Part shown: positions 26,828 through 35,968 of the stretch, piece by piece
Numbering within the stretch: the stretch's first letter is position 1
Layout: each line of letters starts with the position of its first letter
DNA from: Hymenobacter lucidus
Lineage (GTDB): Bacteria; Bacteroidota; Bacteroidia; Cytophagales; Hymenobacteraceae
Length of the DNA: 64,000 nucleotides
Reading direction: 5' to 3'
NCBI RefSeq assembly: GCF_020447265.1
Contig: NZ_JAJADR010000002.1
Location: forward strand, 1,052,444 to 1,116,443
Translations under genes and position numbers: made by a program
Notes under the pieces: model-generated
The model's input: only the letters and a program-made list of their open reading frames with translations
Databases searched by the model: none
What the model was told of the DNA's origin: nothing

Positions 26828-27388
26828 TTACTTGGTCTTCTCGAAAACCATACCGTCTGAGTCCATGCAGTAGCGCATGCCGGTAGGTTTGGGGCCGTCG
26901 TCGAAAACGTGGCCGAGGTGGCCGCCGCACTTGGCGCACACTAGCTCGTCGCGGCTCATGCCGTGGGTGTCGTCGGCAGTTACTTTTAGGCTGGCTTCGC
27001 TGGCTGGGGCCCAGAAACTGGGCCAGCCGGTACCACTCTCAAATTTGGTGTCGGAAGAGAAGAGTAGGTTATGGTCGGCGGCGCAGTAGTAATTGCCTTT
27101 TTCGTGGTTGTCGAAGTATTTATTATTAAAGGCCTGCTCGGTACCTTGCTGACGCAGAATGAAATACTGAGCCGGCGTGAGCTGGGCTTTCCACTGCGCG
27201 TCGGTTTTGCGCACCGGAAACTCGTCGGGCTTGTGCGTCACCGGCTGGGGCTTGGGGTAGGCTTTGGCCGCGGCCGTGGGCTGGGTGGGCGCCTGAGGCT
27301 TTTCGGCGGCTAAGTTCTGGCGCTTCTGGGAGCAGGCCGAGCTCAAAGTAAGGGAGGAAAGCAGCAGAATCAGAAGGGGGGTGCGCAT
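26828..27388 (-). CDS. msrB: Peptide-methionine (R)-S-oxide reductase, exported lipoprotein form
   Basis: A 186-residue MsrB that repairs R-methionine sulfoxide in proteins. The signal peptide has a lipobox SSAC near residue 19 and a Pro/Ala/Lys linker to about residue 60, so the enzyme should act on envelope proteins. The catalytic domain has [34 protein letters not shown] and the catalytic cysteine in GMRYCMDS. The first zinc CxxC pair is incomplete: the sequence reads [12 protein letters not shown], with Asp in place of the second Cys, while the other pair (CAKC) is intact. The start at 27388 is chosen for the signal peptide. Confidence 0.92.
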   Translation of the reverse strand: MRTPLLILLLSSLTLSSACSQKRQNLAAEKPQAPTQPTAAAKAYPKPQPVTHKPDEFPVRKTDAQWKAQLTPAQYFILRQQGTEQAFNNKYFDNHEKGNYYCAADHNLLFSSDTKFESGTGWPSFWAPASEASLKVTADDTHGMSRDELVCAKCGGHLGHVFDDGPKPTGMRYCMDSDGMVFEKTK

Positions 27389-27550
27389 GGGGAAGAGAGG
27401 AGAATAAACAGGAAGTAAAGCCGCAGCACAGGACGCTGCCGACCGAATAAACATACGCGGCCGAGCTTCCGTTCGGTTTAGCTAAGGCCGTGCCTTTCAG
27501 TCGGAACAGCTAACATTTTGATAACTCGGGCTTTTACGATAAGAAATACT

Positions 27551-27558
27551 TACCTTTG
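27551..27558 (+). promoter_or_regulatory. Candidate -7 box for typA
   Basis: TACCTTTG matches TAnnTTTG and ends 19 bases before the chosen typA ATG at 27578. The frame is open from 27518, but that start would lie upstream of this box. No TTTG at the normal distance. Confidence 0.5.
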
Positions 27559-27577
27559 CACCCGGAAAACCCTTTGT

Positions 27578-29386
27578 ATGCAGAACATCCGGAATATCGC
27601 AATCATTGCGCACGTTGACCACGGCAAGACGACGCTCGTGGACAAAATCATTCACGCCTCGAAGCTATTCGACGAGCACCAGCAGTTCGACGACCTGATT
27701 CTTGATAACAACGATCTGGAGCGCGAGCGGGGCATCACCATCGTTTCCAAGAACGTATCCGTCCGCTATAAGGACGTTAAAATCAACATTATCGACACCC
27801 CTGGTCACGCCGACTTCGGCGGCGAGGTGGAGCGGGTTCTGAAGATGGCCGACGGCGTATTGCTGCTCGTTGATGCCTTCGAAGGTGCTATGCCCCAGAC
27901 GCGCTTCGTACTGGGCAAAGCCATTGATTTGGGCCTGAAGCCCATCGTGGTGGTCAATAAAGTGGATAAGGAAAACTGCCGGCCCGACGAGGTGCACGAG
28001 CAGGTATTCGACCTCATGTTCAACCTCGGTGCCAACGAAGACCAGCTGGACTTCGTGACGCTGTACGGCTCTTCAAAGCAGGGCTGGATGAGCACCGACT
28101 GGAAAGTGAAGACCGACAACATCATTCCGCTTTTGGATGCTGTAGTGGCTTCGATTCCGCCCGCTCCTACCCTGGACGGCACGCCCCAGATGCAGGTTAC
28201 CTCGCTCGACTACTCGTCGTTCGTGGGCCGTATTGCCATTGGCCGCGTACACCGCGGTACGCTGAAGGAAGGCTCCAACATGAGCCTGGTGAAGCGTGAC
28301 GGCACCATCAAGAAAGTTAAGATCAAGGAACTGCAGGTGTTCGAAGGCCTCGGCCGCACCAAGGTTTCCGAAGTTAGCTCGGGCGAAATCTGTGCCGTAA
28401 CCGGCATCGAAGGCTTCGACATCGGCGACACTATCGCCGACGCCGAAAACCCCGAGGGCCTGACCGTTATCAGCATCGACGAGCCGACGATGAACATGCT
28501 GTTCACCATCAACAACTCGCCCTTCTTCGGTAAGGAAGGCAAGTTTGTGACCTCGCGCCACCTGCGTGACCGTCTGTTCAAGGAAACGGAGAAGAACCTG
28601 GCCCTGCGCGTGAAGGAAACCGATAAGGAAGACACGTTCCTCGTGTACGGCCGCGGTATTCTTCACTTGTCGGTACTCATCGAGACGATGCGTCGCGAAG
28701 GGTTCGAATTGCAGGTTGGCCAGCCGCAGGTACTGTTCCGCGAAGACGAGAATGGCAACCGCACCGAGCCCATCGAGCACCTGGTGGTAGACGTACCGGA
28801 GGAAACTGCCGGTAAGGTTATCGAGTTGGTAACGATGCGCAAGGGCGAGCTGACCATCATGGAGCCGAAGGGCGACTTGCAGCACCTCGAGTTCAACATT
28901 CCGGCCCGGGGTCTGATTGGCTTGCGCAACAACGTGCTGACCGCCACCGCTGGTGAGGCCATCATGAACCACCGCTTCCAGAGCTACGAGCCGTATAAGG
29001 GCGTAATTCCCGGCCGTATTTCCGGCTCGCTGATTTCGATGGACACCGGTGCCGGCACCGCCTACACCATCGACAAGATGCAGGACCGTGGTGAGTTCTT
29101 CGTTGACCCAGGCGAAGAAGTATATGCTGGCCAGGTTATCGGTGAGCACACCCGCCCCAACGACTTGACCATCAACATCCAGAAAGGCAAGAAGCTCACG
29201 AACATGCGCGCCTCGGGCACGGATGACAACGTGAAAATCGTTCCGAAGCGTCAGTTCTCGCTGGAAGAAGCCATGGAATACATCCAGAAGGATGAGTACT
29301 TGGAAGTGACGCCTAAGTCGGTGCGGATGCGCAAAATCCTGCTCGACGAAAACGAGCGTCTGCGCTCGGCCAAGAAAATCGACTAG
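27578..29386 (+). CDS. typA: Translational GTPase TypA/BipA
   Basis: A 602-residue ribosome-associated GTPase of the EF-G/LepA type, involved in 50S assembly and growth at low temperature or under stress. It has G1 AHVDHGKTT (residues 11-19), the switch RERGITI, G3 DTPGHADFGGEVER, and G4 NKVDK. Beta-barrel domain II and the EF-G-like domains III and V follow, and the family-specific C-terminal domain ends near KSVRMRKILLDENERLR. Its length is normal. A strong terminator follows. The open frame of over 450 codons on the other strand is a codon-bias shadow. Confidence 0.97.
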   Translation: MQNIRNIAIIAHVDHGKTTLVDKIIHASKLFDEHQQFDDLILDNNDLERERGITIVSKNVSVRYKDVKINIIDTPGHADFGGEVERVLKMADGVLLLVDAFEGAMPQTRFVLGKAIDLGLKPIVVVNKVDKENCRPDEVHEQVFDLMFNLGANEDQLDFVTLYGSSKQGWMSTDWKVKTDNIIPLLDAVVASIPPAPTLDGTPQMQVTSLDYSSFVGRIAIGRVHRGTLKEGSNMSLVKRDGTIKKVKIKELQVFEGLGRTKVSEVSSGEICAVTGIEGFDIGDTIADAENPEGLTVISIDEPTMNMLFTINNSPFFGKEGKFVTSRHLRDRLFKETEKNLALRVKETDKEDTFLVYGRGILHLSVLIETMRREGFELQVGQPQVLFREDENGNRTEPIEHLVVDVPEETAGKVIELVTMRKGELTIMEPKGDLQHLEFNIPARGLIGLRNNVLTATAGEAIMNHRFQSYEPYKGVIPGRISGSLISMDTGAGTAYTIDKMQDRGEFFVDPGEEVYAGQVIGEHTRPNDLTINIQKGKKLTNMRASGTDDNVKIVPKRQFSLEEAMEYIQKDEYLEVTPKSVRMRKILLDENERLRSAKKID

Positions 29387-29406
29387 TTCGTAGTCGGATA
29401 AGCTGG

Positions 29407-29441
29407 AAAAGGGGTGCGGCCAATGGCCGCACCCCTTTTTT
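29407..29441 (+). terminator. Terminator after typA
   Basis: AAAAGGGGTGCGGCC AAT GGCCGCACCCC with a T run; the stem is 11 or more base pairs around a 3-base loop. Confidence 0.9.
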
Positions 29442-29517
29442 ATGCTCATTTATTCTCCCTACGGACAGCTACCAGCCGCCTTTAGTTTGTTGTAGACCTG
29501 CTGAACCTGTTTTACAA

Positions 29518-30261
29518 ATGTCCTTCGAACCATCATCCCCCCCTAATGGCTTGCCGCTGATGCGGCAGCGCTGGAGTCAGCTGCTGTTTGCACATTGGCC
29601 GGTGCCGCCGGAAGTATTGCAGCCCTATCTGCCGGCGCGGCTGGAGCTGGACCTTTTTGAGGGGCAGGCGTGGCTGGGCGTGGTGCCGTTTACGATGAGC
29701 CACATCCGGCCACTGGGGCTGCCTGCCGTACCGGGGCTCAACCATCTGCACGAGTTGAACGTGCGCACCTACGCCCGCCTGGATGGCGTGCCGGGCGTGT
29801 GGTTTTTGTCGTTGGATGCCACACTGGGCCTAGGCGTATGGGCTGCCCGCACCCTGTTTCACTTGCCCTACCTGCACGCCCGCATGCGCCTCACCGAAAC
29901 CAACGGTACGCTACGGGCCACAGCCGAGCGGACGCACCGGGGCGCGGCCCCCGCCCACTTCCGGGCCGCCTGGACGCCGGGCGCGGCCCTGCCTCTGGCC
30001 CAGCCAGGCACGCTGGCGCACTTTCTCACTGAGCGGTATCATCTCTACACCGCCGGGCCGGATTTGCAGCAAGCCCTCCGGGGCAACCGACTCTGGCGCG
30101 GGCAGCTCTATCACGCGCCTTGGCGCCTGCGCACGGCTACGGTCAGCGAGTGGGAATCGACGGTGGTGGAAAGCCACGGGCTGCCAACGCCAGTGGGCCC
30201 ACCCCTGCTCTACGCCGCCGACGCGCTGAATGTGTGGGTGCGGGAGCTGCGGCGCGTTTGA
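29518..30261 (+). CDS. YqjF-like DUF2071 protein
   Basis: A 247-residue soluble protein of the DUF2071 (YqjF) family. Markers are the N-terminal QRWSQLLFAHWPVPPEVLQPYLPARLELD, then GQAWLGVVPF, HELNVRTYARLDGVPGVWFLSLDA and YHLYTAGPDLQQALRG. The fold resembles acetoacetate decarboxylase in structural classifications, but no activity is shown for typical members. The start follows a TTTACAA spacer 130 bases after typA and is separated from it by the terminator. A small hairpin (GGGCTGAT / ATCAGCCC, about 30265-30290) lies between it and the convergent acylphosphatase gene. Confidence 0.85.
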   Translation: MSFEPSSPPNGLPLMRQRWSQLLFAHWPVPPEVLQPYLPARLELDLFEGQAWLGVVPFTMSHIRPLGLPAVPGLNHLHELNVRTYARLDGVPGVWFLSLDATLGLGVWAARTLFHLPYLHARMRLTETNGTLRATAERTHRGAAPAHFRAAWTPGAALPLAQPGTLAHFLTERYHLYTAGPDLQQALRGNRLWRGQLYHAPWRLRTATVSEWESTVVESHGLPTPVGPPLLYAADALNVWVRELRRV

Positions 30262-30294
30262 GGCGGGCTGATGGACGGCACAAATCAGCCCGAT

Positions 30295-30567
30295 TTAGCG
30301 GGCAATGCTGAAATCGGCAAAGCCCTGCCCGGGGCCGGGGTTCACCTCCACCCTATCGACGCGGGCCGCCGGCGGGCCTTGGTGGCACCAGGCTTCTAGC
30401 GCGTCGAGGGCTTCGGTGGGGCCTTCGGCTTCGATGGTCACGGTGCCGTCGGCGTTGTTGCGGGCGTAGCCGGTGAGGCCTAGGCGCTGGGCTTCGGCGC
30501 GGGTGCTCTGGCGGAAGAATACGCCCTGAACCCGGCCATGAACGTGAAATATGCGGTGCGTGCTCAT
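30295..30567 (-). CDS. acyP: Acylphosphatase
   Basis: A 90-residue alpha/beta-sandwich enzyme that hydrolyses acyl phosphates such as carbamoyl phosphate and 1,3-bisphosphoglycerate. The phosphate loop is HGRVQGVFFRQST with the catalytic Arg, and the catalytic Asn is in GYARNNADGTV. The C-terminal FADFSI strand is typical. Its length is standard. It lies downstream of the TrmH-type gene on the same strand with a gap of about 137 bases, so co-transcription is possible but not clear. Confidence 0.93.
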   Translation of the reverse strand: MSTHRIFHVHGRVQGVFFRQSTRAEAQRLGLTGYARNNADGTVTIEAEGPTEALDALEAWCHQGPPAARVDRVEVNPGPGQGFADFSIAR

Positions 30568-30704
30568 AGCTACAGAGTAGAAGTGGTGCGTGCAAACCGG
30601 CCGGCCGGGCGGTGCAGCAGCTGCAAGCTGAATTGCATACGAGGCCCCTTAGCATTCATCCAACCGGGCCTGAAATTTATTTACCCAAGGGTGCGGCGAA
30701 CCAA

Positions 30705-31511
30705 TTACTGGCGCTGGCGCACGGCTTCGAAGGTGAGCACCGCGGTGGCAATGCTCACGTTGAGCGAGTCGATGTAGCCGCGCATGGGGATGATGATGGT
30801 TTCGGAGCAGGCCTCGCGCAGCTCGGGCGTGAGGCCGTCGGCTTCGGTGCCCATCACGAAGGCAGTAGGGCTCCGGAAGTCGTACTCAGTATAGGCCCTG
30901 GCAGTGGGCGTGAGGGCGGCGGCGTAGGTGCGGATACTGTTTTGCTGGCACCAGGCCAATACTTCTTCGCGGGTGGAGGCCACGGTGGGCACGGTAAAGA
31001 TGCAGCCGATGCTGGAGCGGATGGCGTTGGGGTTGTAGAGGTCGGTGCGCGGGTCGCAGATGATGACGGCATCGACCTGGGCCGCATCGGCGGTGCGCAG
31101 GATGGCGCCCAGGTTGCCGGGCTTCTCCACGGCTTCCAGAATGAGCAGCAGCGGGTTGGGGGGCAGCGTCAGGGTAGCGAGGTGGCGCTGCGGGGGCCGC
31201 ACCAGGGCCAGAATCCCATCAGAGCCCTCCCGGTAAGCCACTCGCTCAAACACGGCTTTCGACACTTCAAACCACTCTACCTGCGGCCCCAGGGTGGCCT
31301 GCAGCTCGCGCTGTCGGGCGTCGCCGGCCAGCTCGGGGCACACAAACAGGCTGCGGATGTCGATGCCGGCCTGGTGGGCAATGGTCAGCTCACGGTGGCC
31401 TTCGATGATGGTAAGCTGCTGCTCGCGCCGCTCGGAGGCCTTTTGCTGGAGGCGCAGCAGGTTTTTGATGCGCGGATTCTGCGGGCTGGTAATCGGGTCG
31501 GCGGCGGGCAT
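30705..31511 (-). CDS. TrmH/SpoU-family RNA 2-prime-O-methyltransferase
   Basis: A 268-residue SPOUT (trefoil-knot) methyltransferase. An N-terminal substrate-binding domain (SPQNPRIKNLLRLQQKASERREQ) precedes the knot domain with LILEAVEKPGNLGAILRTADA, VMGTEADGLTP and IPMRGYIDSLNVSIATAVL, which are motifs 1 to 3. The target is most likely 23S rRNA, as in RlmB or TsnR-like enzymes, but tRNA cannot be excluded. The frame is open to 31754, where it would run through the promoter region of the divergent histidine kinase gene; the ATG at 31511 fits the family. Confidence 0.92.
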   Translation of the reverse strand: MPAADPITSPQNPRIKNLLRLQQKASERREQQLTIIEGHRELTIAHQAGIDIRSLFVCPELAGDARQRELQATLGPQVEWFEVSKAVFERVAYREGSDGILALVRPPQRHLATLTLPPNPLLLILEAVEKPGNLGAILRTADAAQVDAVIICDPRTDLYNPNAIRSSIGCIFTVPTVASTREEVLAWCQQNSIRTYAAALTPTARAYTEYDFRSPTAFVMGTEADGLTPELREACSETIIIPMRGYIDSLNVSIATAVLTFEAVRQRQ

Positions 31512-31609
31512 AGGCAAGAAAAGGCGAAGACGAGTGCGAAGGTAAGCAGCCCGCGCGGCTACGGCGGCGGCCTGCCGCGGTTTTGCTAGGGCATGTGCCG
31601 TGAAGGGCG

Positions 31610-31617
31610 TAGGTTTG
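31610..31617 (+). promoter_or_regulatory. Candidate -7 box directly before the histidine kinase gene
   Basis: TAGGTTTG matches TAnnTTTG and ends only 6 bases before the ATG at 31624. Transcription would start at or next to the ATG, giving a nearly leaderless mRNA. A TTTTG at 31581-31585 is about 5 bases further away than the usual -33 position. Confidence 0.4.
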
Positions 31618-31623
31618 CAGCCT

Positions 31624-33138
31624 ATGCGACTCAATCTCAATACGAAAATTCTGCTGGGCTTTGCCGTGGCGGCCGGCGTGCTGCTGCTCACGGCCGTGGC
31701 CTCTTTCCTGAGCATACGGCAACTGGCCGTGCAAACCCGGCACGTAGAGCACACCTACCGCGTGATTCAGGAAGCCGAGCAGCTCACCTCGCGGGTGCGG
31801 GATGCTGAGTCGCGGGTGCGGGGCTACCTGCTCACGGCCGATACGTCGTACCTGCAAACCTACAACACCTCCCAGCGCGACATTGAGCAGAGCTTCGAGC
31901 GGCTGCAAGAGCTGACGGTGGATAACCCCCGGCAAACGGCCCGGGTCGATTCGATGCGGGTGTTAGTCGACCAGAAGTTCAGCAATATGCGCCGGCTGCT
32001 GGACCCCGACCGCGCCATTACCAGCTCCTCCACCCAAACCATTCTGGACACGGGCCGCCAGACGATGCGGGCCATTTCTGGGTTGTTTGAGCGCATCAAG
32101 AACAACGAGCTGCTGCTGCTGACGGAGCGCAACCGCCTGCAGAACGTGTTTGAGACGATTACGCCCATCACCATCATTGTGTCGGCCACGCTGGCCATTC
32201 TCATTACGCTGTGGCTGTTCCAGAAAATCTCGCGGGAAATTGCGGCCAACGAGCGGCTCCAGCAGGAGCTGTCCGCCATCAACCAGGCTACTACTCAGCG
32301 GATTCAGATTATCGAAAACCTGGCCGACCAGGTAGTGCAGGGCGACTACAAGGTAAAAATCAAGGACAAGGAAAAGGACAGCCTGGGCAACCTGGCCACC
32401 TCGCTCAACCGCATGACCCAGACCCTGGACGACACCTTCGGGGCCCTGCAGAACCGCAATAAGGAGCTCGACCAGTTTGCCTACGTCACCTCCCACGACC
32501 TGAAAGCACCGCTGCGGGGCGTGATGACGGTGGTAAAATGGATTGAGGACGAGCTGTCGACGGAACTCTCGGCGCAGATGCACCAGTACCTGGGCATGAT
32601 GAAGGGTCGTCTCGTGCGCCTCGAAGACCTCATCAACGGGCTACTGGCCTACGCCCGCATTGGGCGTACCGAGCAGAAGCTGGAGGAAGTAGCCGTGCAG
32701 CAGCTGGTGGAGGAAGTGCGCGACATGGTGGTGCCGCCCGAGTTCCGCCTGCTGCTGCCCACGCCGCTACCCGTACTCTTCACCGACCGGCTCAGCCTGC
32801 AGCAAATATTTACTAACCTGCTCAGCAACGCCGTGAAATACCACCACCGGGGCCAGGGCACTATTACGGTGAGCTGCACGGAAGCCAAAAAGGAGTACGA
32901 ATTCCGGGTGGCCGACGACGGGCCCGGTATTGCCCCCGAATACCACGAGAAGATCTTCCTGATTTTTCAGACCTTACGGGACCGGAACACAGCCGAAAGC
33001 ACCGGCATTGGGCTCAGCATCGTGAAAAAAATCCTGGATGAGCAGAAAAGTAGCATCCGGGTGGAGTCGGAGCTGGGCCAGGGTACGGCATTTATTTTCA
33101 CCTGGCCCAAGGTTTCGGTTACCGAAAAAACAATCTAG
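31624..33138 (+). CDS. Sensor histidine kinase with CHASE3-like sensor
   Basis: A 504-residue membrane kinase. Helix 1 (about residues 8-31) and helix 2 (about 178-200) flank a four-helix periplasmic domain resembling CHASE3 (RVRDAESRVRGYLLTADTSYLQTY). HAMP-like and coiled segments lead to HisKA, with the phospho-accepting His291 in FAYVTSHDLKAPLRG, and then HATPase motifs LQQIFTNLLSNAVKYHH (N box), VADDGPGI (G1) and TGIGLSIVKKIL (G2). The response regulator gene follows 81 bases later. I use the ATG at 31624; a GTG at 31600 lies upstream of the likely transcript start. The signal is unknown. Confidence 0.92.
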   Translation: MRLNLNTKILLGFAVAAGVLLLTAVASFLSIRQLAVQTRHVEHTYRVIQEAEQLTSRVRDAESRVRGYLLTADTSYLQTYNTSQRDIEQSFERLQELTVDNPRQTARVDSMRVLVDQKFSNMRRLLDPDRAITSSSTQTILDTGRQTMRAISGLFERIKNNELLLLTERNRLQNVFETITPITIIVSATLAILITLWLFQKISREIAANERLQQELSAINQATTQRIQIIENLADQVVQGDYKVKIKDKEKDSLGNLATSLNRMTQTLDDTFGALQNRNKELDQFAYVTSHDLKAPLRGVMTVVKWIEDELSTELSAQMHQYLGMMKGRLVRLEDLINGLLAYARIGRTEQKLEEVAVQQLVEEVRDMVVPPEFRLLLPTPLPVLFTDRLSLQQIFTNLLSNAVKYHHRGQGTITVSCTEAKKEYEFRVADDGPGIAPEYHEKIFLIFQTLRDRNTAESTGIGLSIVKKILDEQKSSIRVESELGQGTAFIFTWPKVSVTEKTI

Positions 33139-33218
33139 CCCTTAGCTTGCAGTGGTTTTGGCCCGCCTTTTGCCAAGCGGGCCCGGCTGCTCTTCCTTTT
33201 TGCTTTTTTCCCTTGCCC

Positions 33219-33629
33219 ATGCGCTCCGTTCTACTGGTAGAAGATGATTTTTTCGACACGATGACCGTGCAGAAGGCTTTCGAGAAATTCAGCATTCAGC
33301 ACAAGCTCTACACCGCTTTCAACGGCCTGGAGGCCCTCGATTTGCTCTTGGGCCAGAATGGCGCCGAGCCCATCCGGCCCCTGCCCGAGGTGATTCTGCT
33401 GGACTTGAACATGCCCAAAATGAACGGGCACGAGTTTTTAGTGGAGCTGCGCAGTCACGCCGAGCTGAGCGACATTCCGGTCTTTATCACCACTACCTCG
33501 TCGATGGATGTGGACCGGCTGCGGGCCCAGAATCTGGGCGTCGACGGCTACATTCTGAAGCCTGTGGACTTTGAAACCGGCACCGATATGGTCGACAGCA
33601 TCAGTCTGCTGGAACACCTGCTGAAATAG
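33219..33629 (+). CDS. Single-domain response regulator
   Basis: A 136-residue CheY-like receiver with no output domain. The acidic pocket is LLVEDDFFD, the phospho-acceptor is Asp62 in VILLDLNMPKMNG, and Thr/Lys switch residues are in ITTTSS and DGYILKPVD. It belongs to the Rcp1-type branch often paired with histidine kinases that lack DNA-binding regulators, and it probably takes phosphate from the kinase encoded just upstream. Output would be by protein contact. The start at 33219 (MRSVLLVEDD) is the conserved one; the frame opens 24 codons earlier. Confidence 0.92.
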   Translation: MRSVLLVEDDFFDTMTVQKAFEKFSIQHKLYTAFNGLEALDLLLGQNGAEPIRPLPEVILLDLNMPKMNGHEFLVELRSHAELSDIPVFITTTSSMDVDRLRAQNLGVDGYILKPVDFETGTDMVDSISLLEHLLK

Positions 33630-33874
33630 CCGACCACCTTTCTGCTTGCTAAAGCGCCAAGCCAGTTTTACAGCACCAAGCGTCTGTAGAGCTGGCTTTT
33701 GCATTTACACCAATTGTACTGTTGCGCAGCCACTGCAACTATTTCGGGGGGAAACCACATCTTTGGGAACAGAGGCTCTTTGTCGACTAGTTGGGCCAGT
33801 TGGGCAGCCCGGCACCGGCCTCGTACCAGAAAATCCCAGTCCTTTGTTTGGTTGAAGGCAATTCACTGCTTGTT

Positions 33875-34768
33875 ATGACCTTTCGTTCTTATTTCTTCCT
33901 GCTTGCCCTCGGCATAGCCAGCCCAATGCTGGTGCAGGCTCAGGATGCCCCGCGCCAGCTCAACAGCCTGCCCGCCGTGCCCGACTCAGCCCGGCGGCAG
34001 CCCCAACTTTCCCAGCAGCCCCAAATGCAGCAGCCACCGAGCCAGGCCGTGCCCCCGCGCCAGCCAGCTCCCGCGCCACCGGCCGAAACCACGCGCTTCG
34101 CGGTAGGCCTCAAAAATGGCACTGTGTATAAGGCTTACGACGTGGAAATAAAGCAGCCGGTATTCGGGCGCTCCTACCTGCTACTCGACGATCAGCGCCG
34201 CCTCGACCTGAACGAAATCAGCTTCTATGAGGACGAAACAGGCCATTACGTGCGCACCACGCTGCCCCGCTCGAAGCGCGAAACCACGCTGCGCCGTGAC
34301 CGGGTAGGGCGGCTGAGTCTATATTCGGATACCCGTACCCAATATGCGGGCAACGGCTATAGTCCCTATGGGCGCTACGGCGGCTATGGCGGATATGGGG
34401 GCTATGGGGGCTTCGGGGGCCCGGTGTACCGCACCGTCAAGACCGAGTATTTCAGCAAGGATAACGGCCCGATTCAGGATATGAGCCTGCGCAACCTCAG
34501 CCTGGCCACCGCCGACAATGCGGGCAGCGCCGCGCTGCTCATGCAGGCTCGCAAATACCAGACCTACAGCACCATGAGCTACGTAGCCGCGGCCGGAATA
34601 CTGGCCGTCGGCATCTTCTCCACCTTCAACTCCAACCAATCAGGTATCTCCGTTTCGCCGCTCGTGTATGCCGGTATTCCGCTGGCCATTGTGCCCTTGG
34701 TACTGGGAAGTAAGCAGCAGAAAAACGTTAAACAGGCTATTTCGCTCTATAACCGGGGCGGCGAGTAA
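33875..34768 (+). CDS. Exported protein with Gly/Tyr repeat and C-terminal membrane helices, unknown function
   Basis: A 297-residue protein with a signal peptide (MTFRSYFFLLALGIASPMLVQAQ). There is a Pro/Gln-rich linker (residues 35-70), a beta-rich domain with FAVGLKNGTVYKAYDVEIKQPVFG and YLLLDDQRRLDLNEISFYED, a YGGYGGYGG repeat around residue 170, and two hydrophobic segments near the C-terminus (YVAAAGILAVGIFS and VYAGIPLAIVPLVLG). No catalytic motif is visible. It may be anchored in the inner membrane with the linker outside. Its start follows the response regulator by 245 bases. Confidence 0.7.
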   Translation: MTFRSYFFLLALGIASPMLVQAQDAPRQLNSLPAVPDSARRQPQLSQQPQMQQPPSQAVPPRQPAPAPPAETTRFAVGLKNGTVYKAYDVEIKQPVFGRSYLLLDDQRRLDLNEISFYEDETGHYVRTTLPRSKRETTLRRDRVGRLSLYSDTRTQYAGNGYSPYGRYGGYGGYGGYGGFGGPVYRTVKTEYFSKDNGPIQDMSLRNLSLATADNAGSAALLMQARKYQTYSTMSYVAAAGILAVGIFSTFNSNQSGISVSPLVYAGIPLAIVPLVLGSKQQKNVKQAISLYNRGGE

Positions 34769-34814
34769 ATGGTAGGCCGGTAACCTGCTCAGGCGGCTAG
34801 GCGTACGCCAGAGG

Positions 34815-35561
34815 GTGGAAAAACCCCTCAACGTCTGCTCCGATTTCGAAACCTGCCAGGCCCGGGCGCTGCGGGCCCATGAGCTGCTGTGCGCGGAGTA
34901 CGGCGCACCGTTTCGCTTTTTCAGTACCAAGGATGCGCTTAGCGAGCTTATCAGTGCTTTGCTTTCGCACCGCACCCGCAACCAGGAGTCGCACCGCGCT
35001 TATCAACAGCTGCGGGCCCGGTTTCCGACCTGGGAAGCCGTACGCGATGCTCCTACCGACGAAGTGCAGCAGGCTATCAGCGCCTGCACCTGGCCCGAGC
35101 AGAAAGCGCCCCGCATCCAGGCCGTGCTGCGCGAAATAAGTGAACGGTGCGGCGGCCCCTGCGACCTGGCTTTTTTGGCCAATATGCCGGTGGCAGAAGC
35201 GCGGGCCTGGCTGGAATCCATTTCCGGCATCGGACCCAAAACCAGTGCCGCTACGCTGCTGTTCAGCTCGCTGCGCATTCCGGCTATGCCCGTCGATAGT
35301 CACCACCACCGTGTGGCCCAGCGGCTGGGGCTTATTGGGCCCAAAGTAGGCGAAGGGCCGGCCCACAAGCTGCTTTCAGCGTTGCTCCCACCCGATTGGG
35401 ACGCCCAGCAGGTGTACGACCACCACGAGGCCCTTATGTTTCACGGGCAGAAGTGCTGCTACTTTCACACGCCCGCCTGTGGCCGTTGCGTAGTGCTTGA
35501 CCAGTGTCCGTTTGGGCAGGCGCGGCTAGGGACGCCGGCTGCCGCGGAGGAGGCGAAGTAG
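34815..35561 (+). CDS. Endonuclease III-like DNA glycosylase
   Basis: A 248-residue helix-hairpin-helix glycosylase. The HhH loop is LESISGIGPKTSAAT with the lysine used by bifunctional EndoIII enzymes, the catalytic Asp follows in MPVDSHHHRVAQRLG, and the C-terminal iron-sulphur site CYFHTPACGRCVVLDQC has the C-x6-C-x2-C-x5-C spacing. It probably removes oxidised pyrimidines. It differs from standard Nth (about 210 residues) in having an N-terminal extension and PVDSHHH instead of PVDTHV, so it may be a paralogue with altered specificity. Translation starts at GTG 34815. Confidence 0.87.
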   Translation: MEKPLNVCSDFETCQARALRAHELLCAEYGAPFRFFSTKDALSELISALLSHRTRNQESHRAYQQLRARFPTWEAVRDAPTDEVQQAISACTWPEQKAPRIQAVLREISERCGGPCDLAFLANMPVAEARAWLESISGIGPKTSAATLLFSSLRIPAMPVDSHHHRVAQRLGLIGPKVGEGPAHKLLSALLPPDWDAQQVYDHHEALMFHGQKCCYFHTPACGRCVVLDQCPFGQARLGTPAAAEEAK

Positions 35562-35593
35562 TACCTTGGCGGCCCGCTTGCCCGCTTCTGCTT

Positions 35594-35872
35594 ATGCCCG
35601 CTACTCTGCACCTGAAAGCCAAACCCAACAGCCGCCACAACCAGCTGGAAGTAGCCCCCGACGGCAGCATTACGGTGCGGCTGAAGGCGCCGGCCCAGGA
35701 TGGCAAGGCCAATAGCTGCCTGCTGGCTTATCTGGCGGAGGTATTCGGCGTCAGCAAATCGAGCGTAGAGCTACTGACCGGCCACACTGCTCCGTTCAAG
35801 AAAGTGCTGCTGACAACCATTGACGAACCAACGCTGCGCCACACTCTTGCCCAGTATGGCGGCCCGGCCTGA
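35594..35872 (+). CDS. DUF167 (YggU-family) protein
   Basis: A 92-residue protein of the DUF167/UPF0235 family. Landmarks are LHLKAKPNSRHNQLEV, VRLKAPAQDGKANSCLLAYLAEVF and the final strand VELLTGHTAPFKKVLL. The small alpha/beta fold is known from YggU structures, but no function is proven. The start at 35594 lies 32 bases after the glycosylase stop, so the two are probably one transcript. The frame opens earlier inside the glycosylase gene. Confidence 0.88.
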   Translation: MPATLHLKAKPNSRHNQLEVAPDGSITVRLKAPAQDGKANSCLLAYLAEVFGVSKSSVELLTGHTAPFKKVLLTTIDEPTLRHTLAQYGGPA

Positions 35873-35968
35873 ACCAGGAACGCAATAACTATAACCCGGG
35901 GCCGAGGCTACGTATAAGGGCACCCGGCTTGTTTGTAGCCGGGGCCGTCCGCTCCTTATTCCACACAT

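Noticed and set aside
28073..29449. A 458-codon open frame antisense to typA
   Set aside because: Composition is that of a reversed coding frame and it crosses the typA terminator. No family resemblance.
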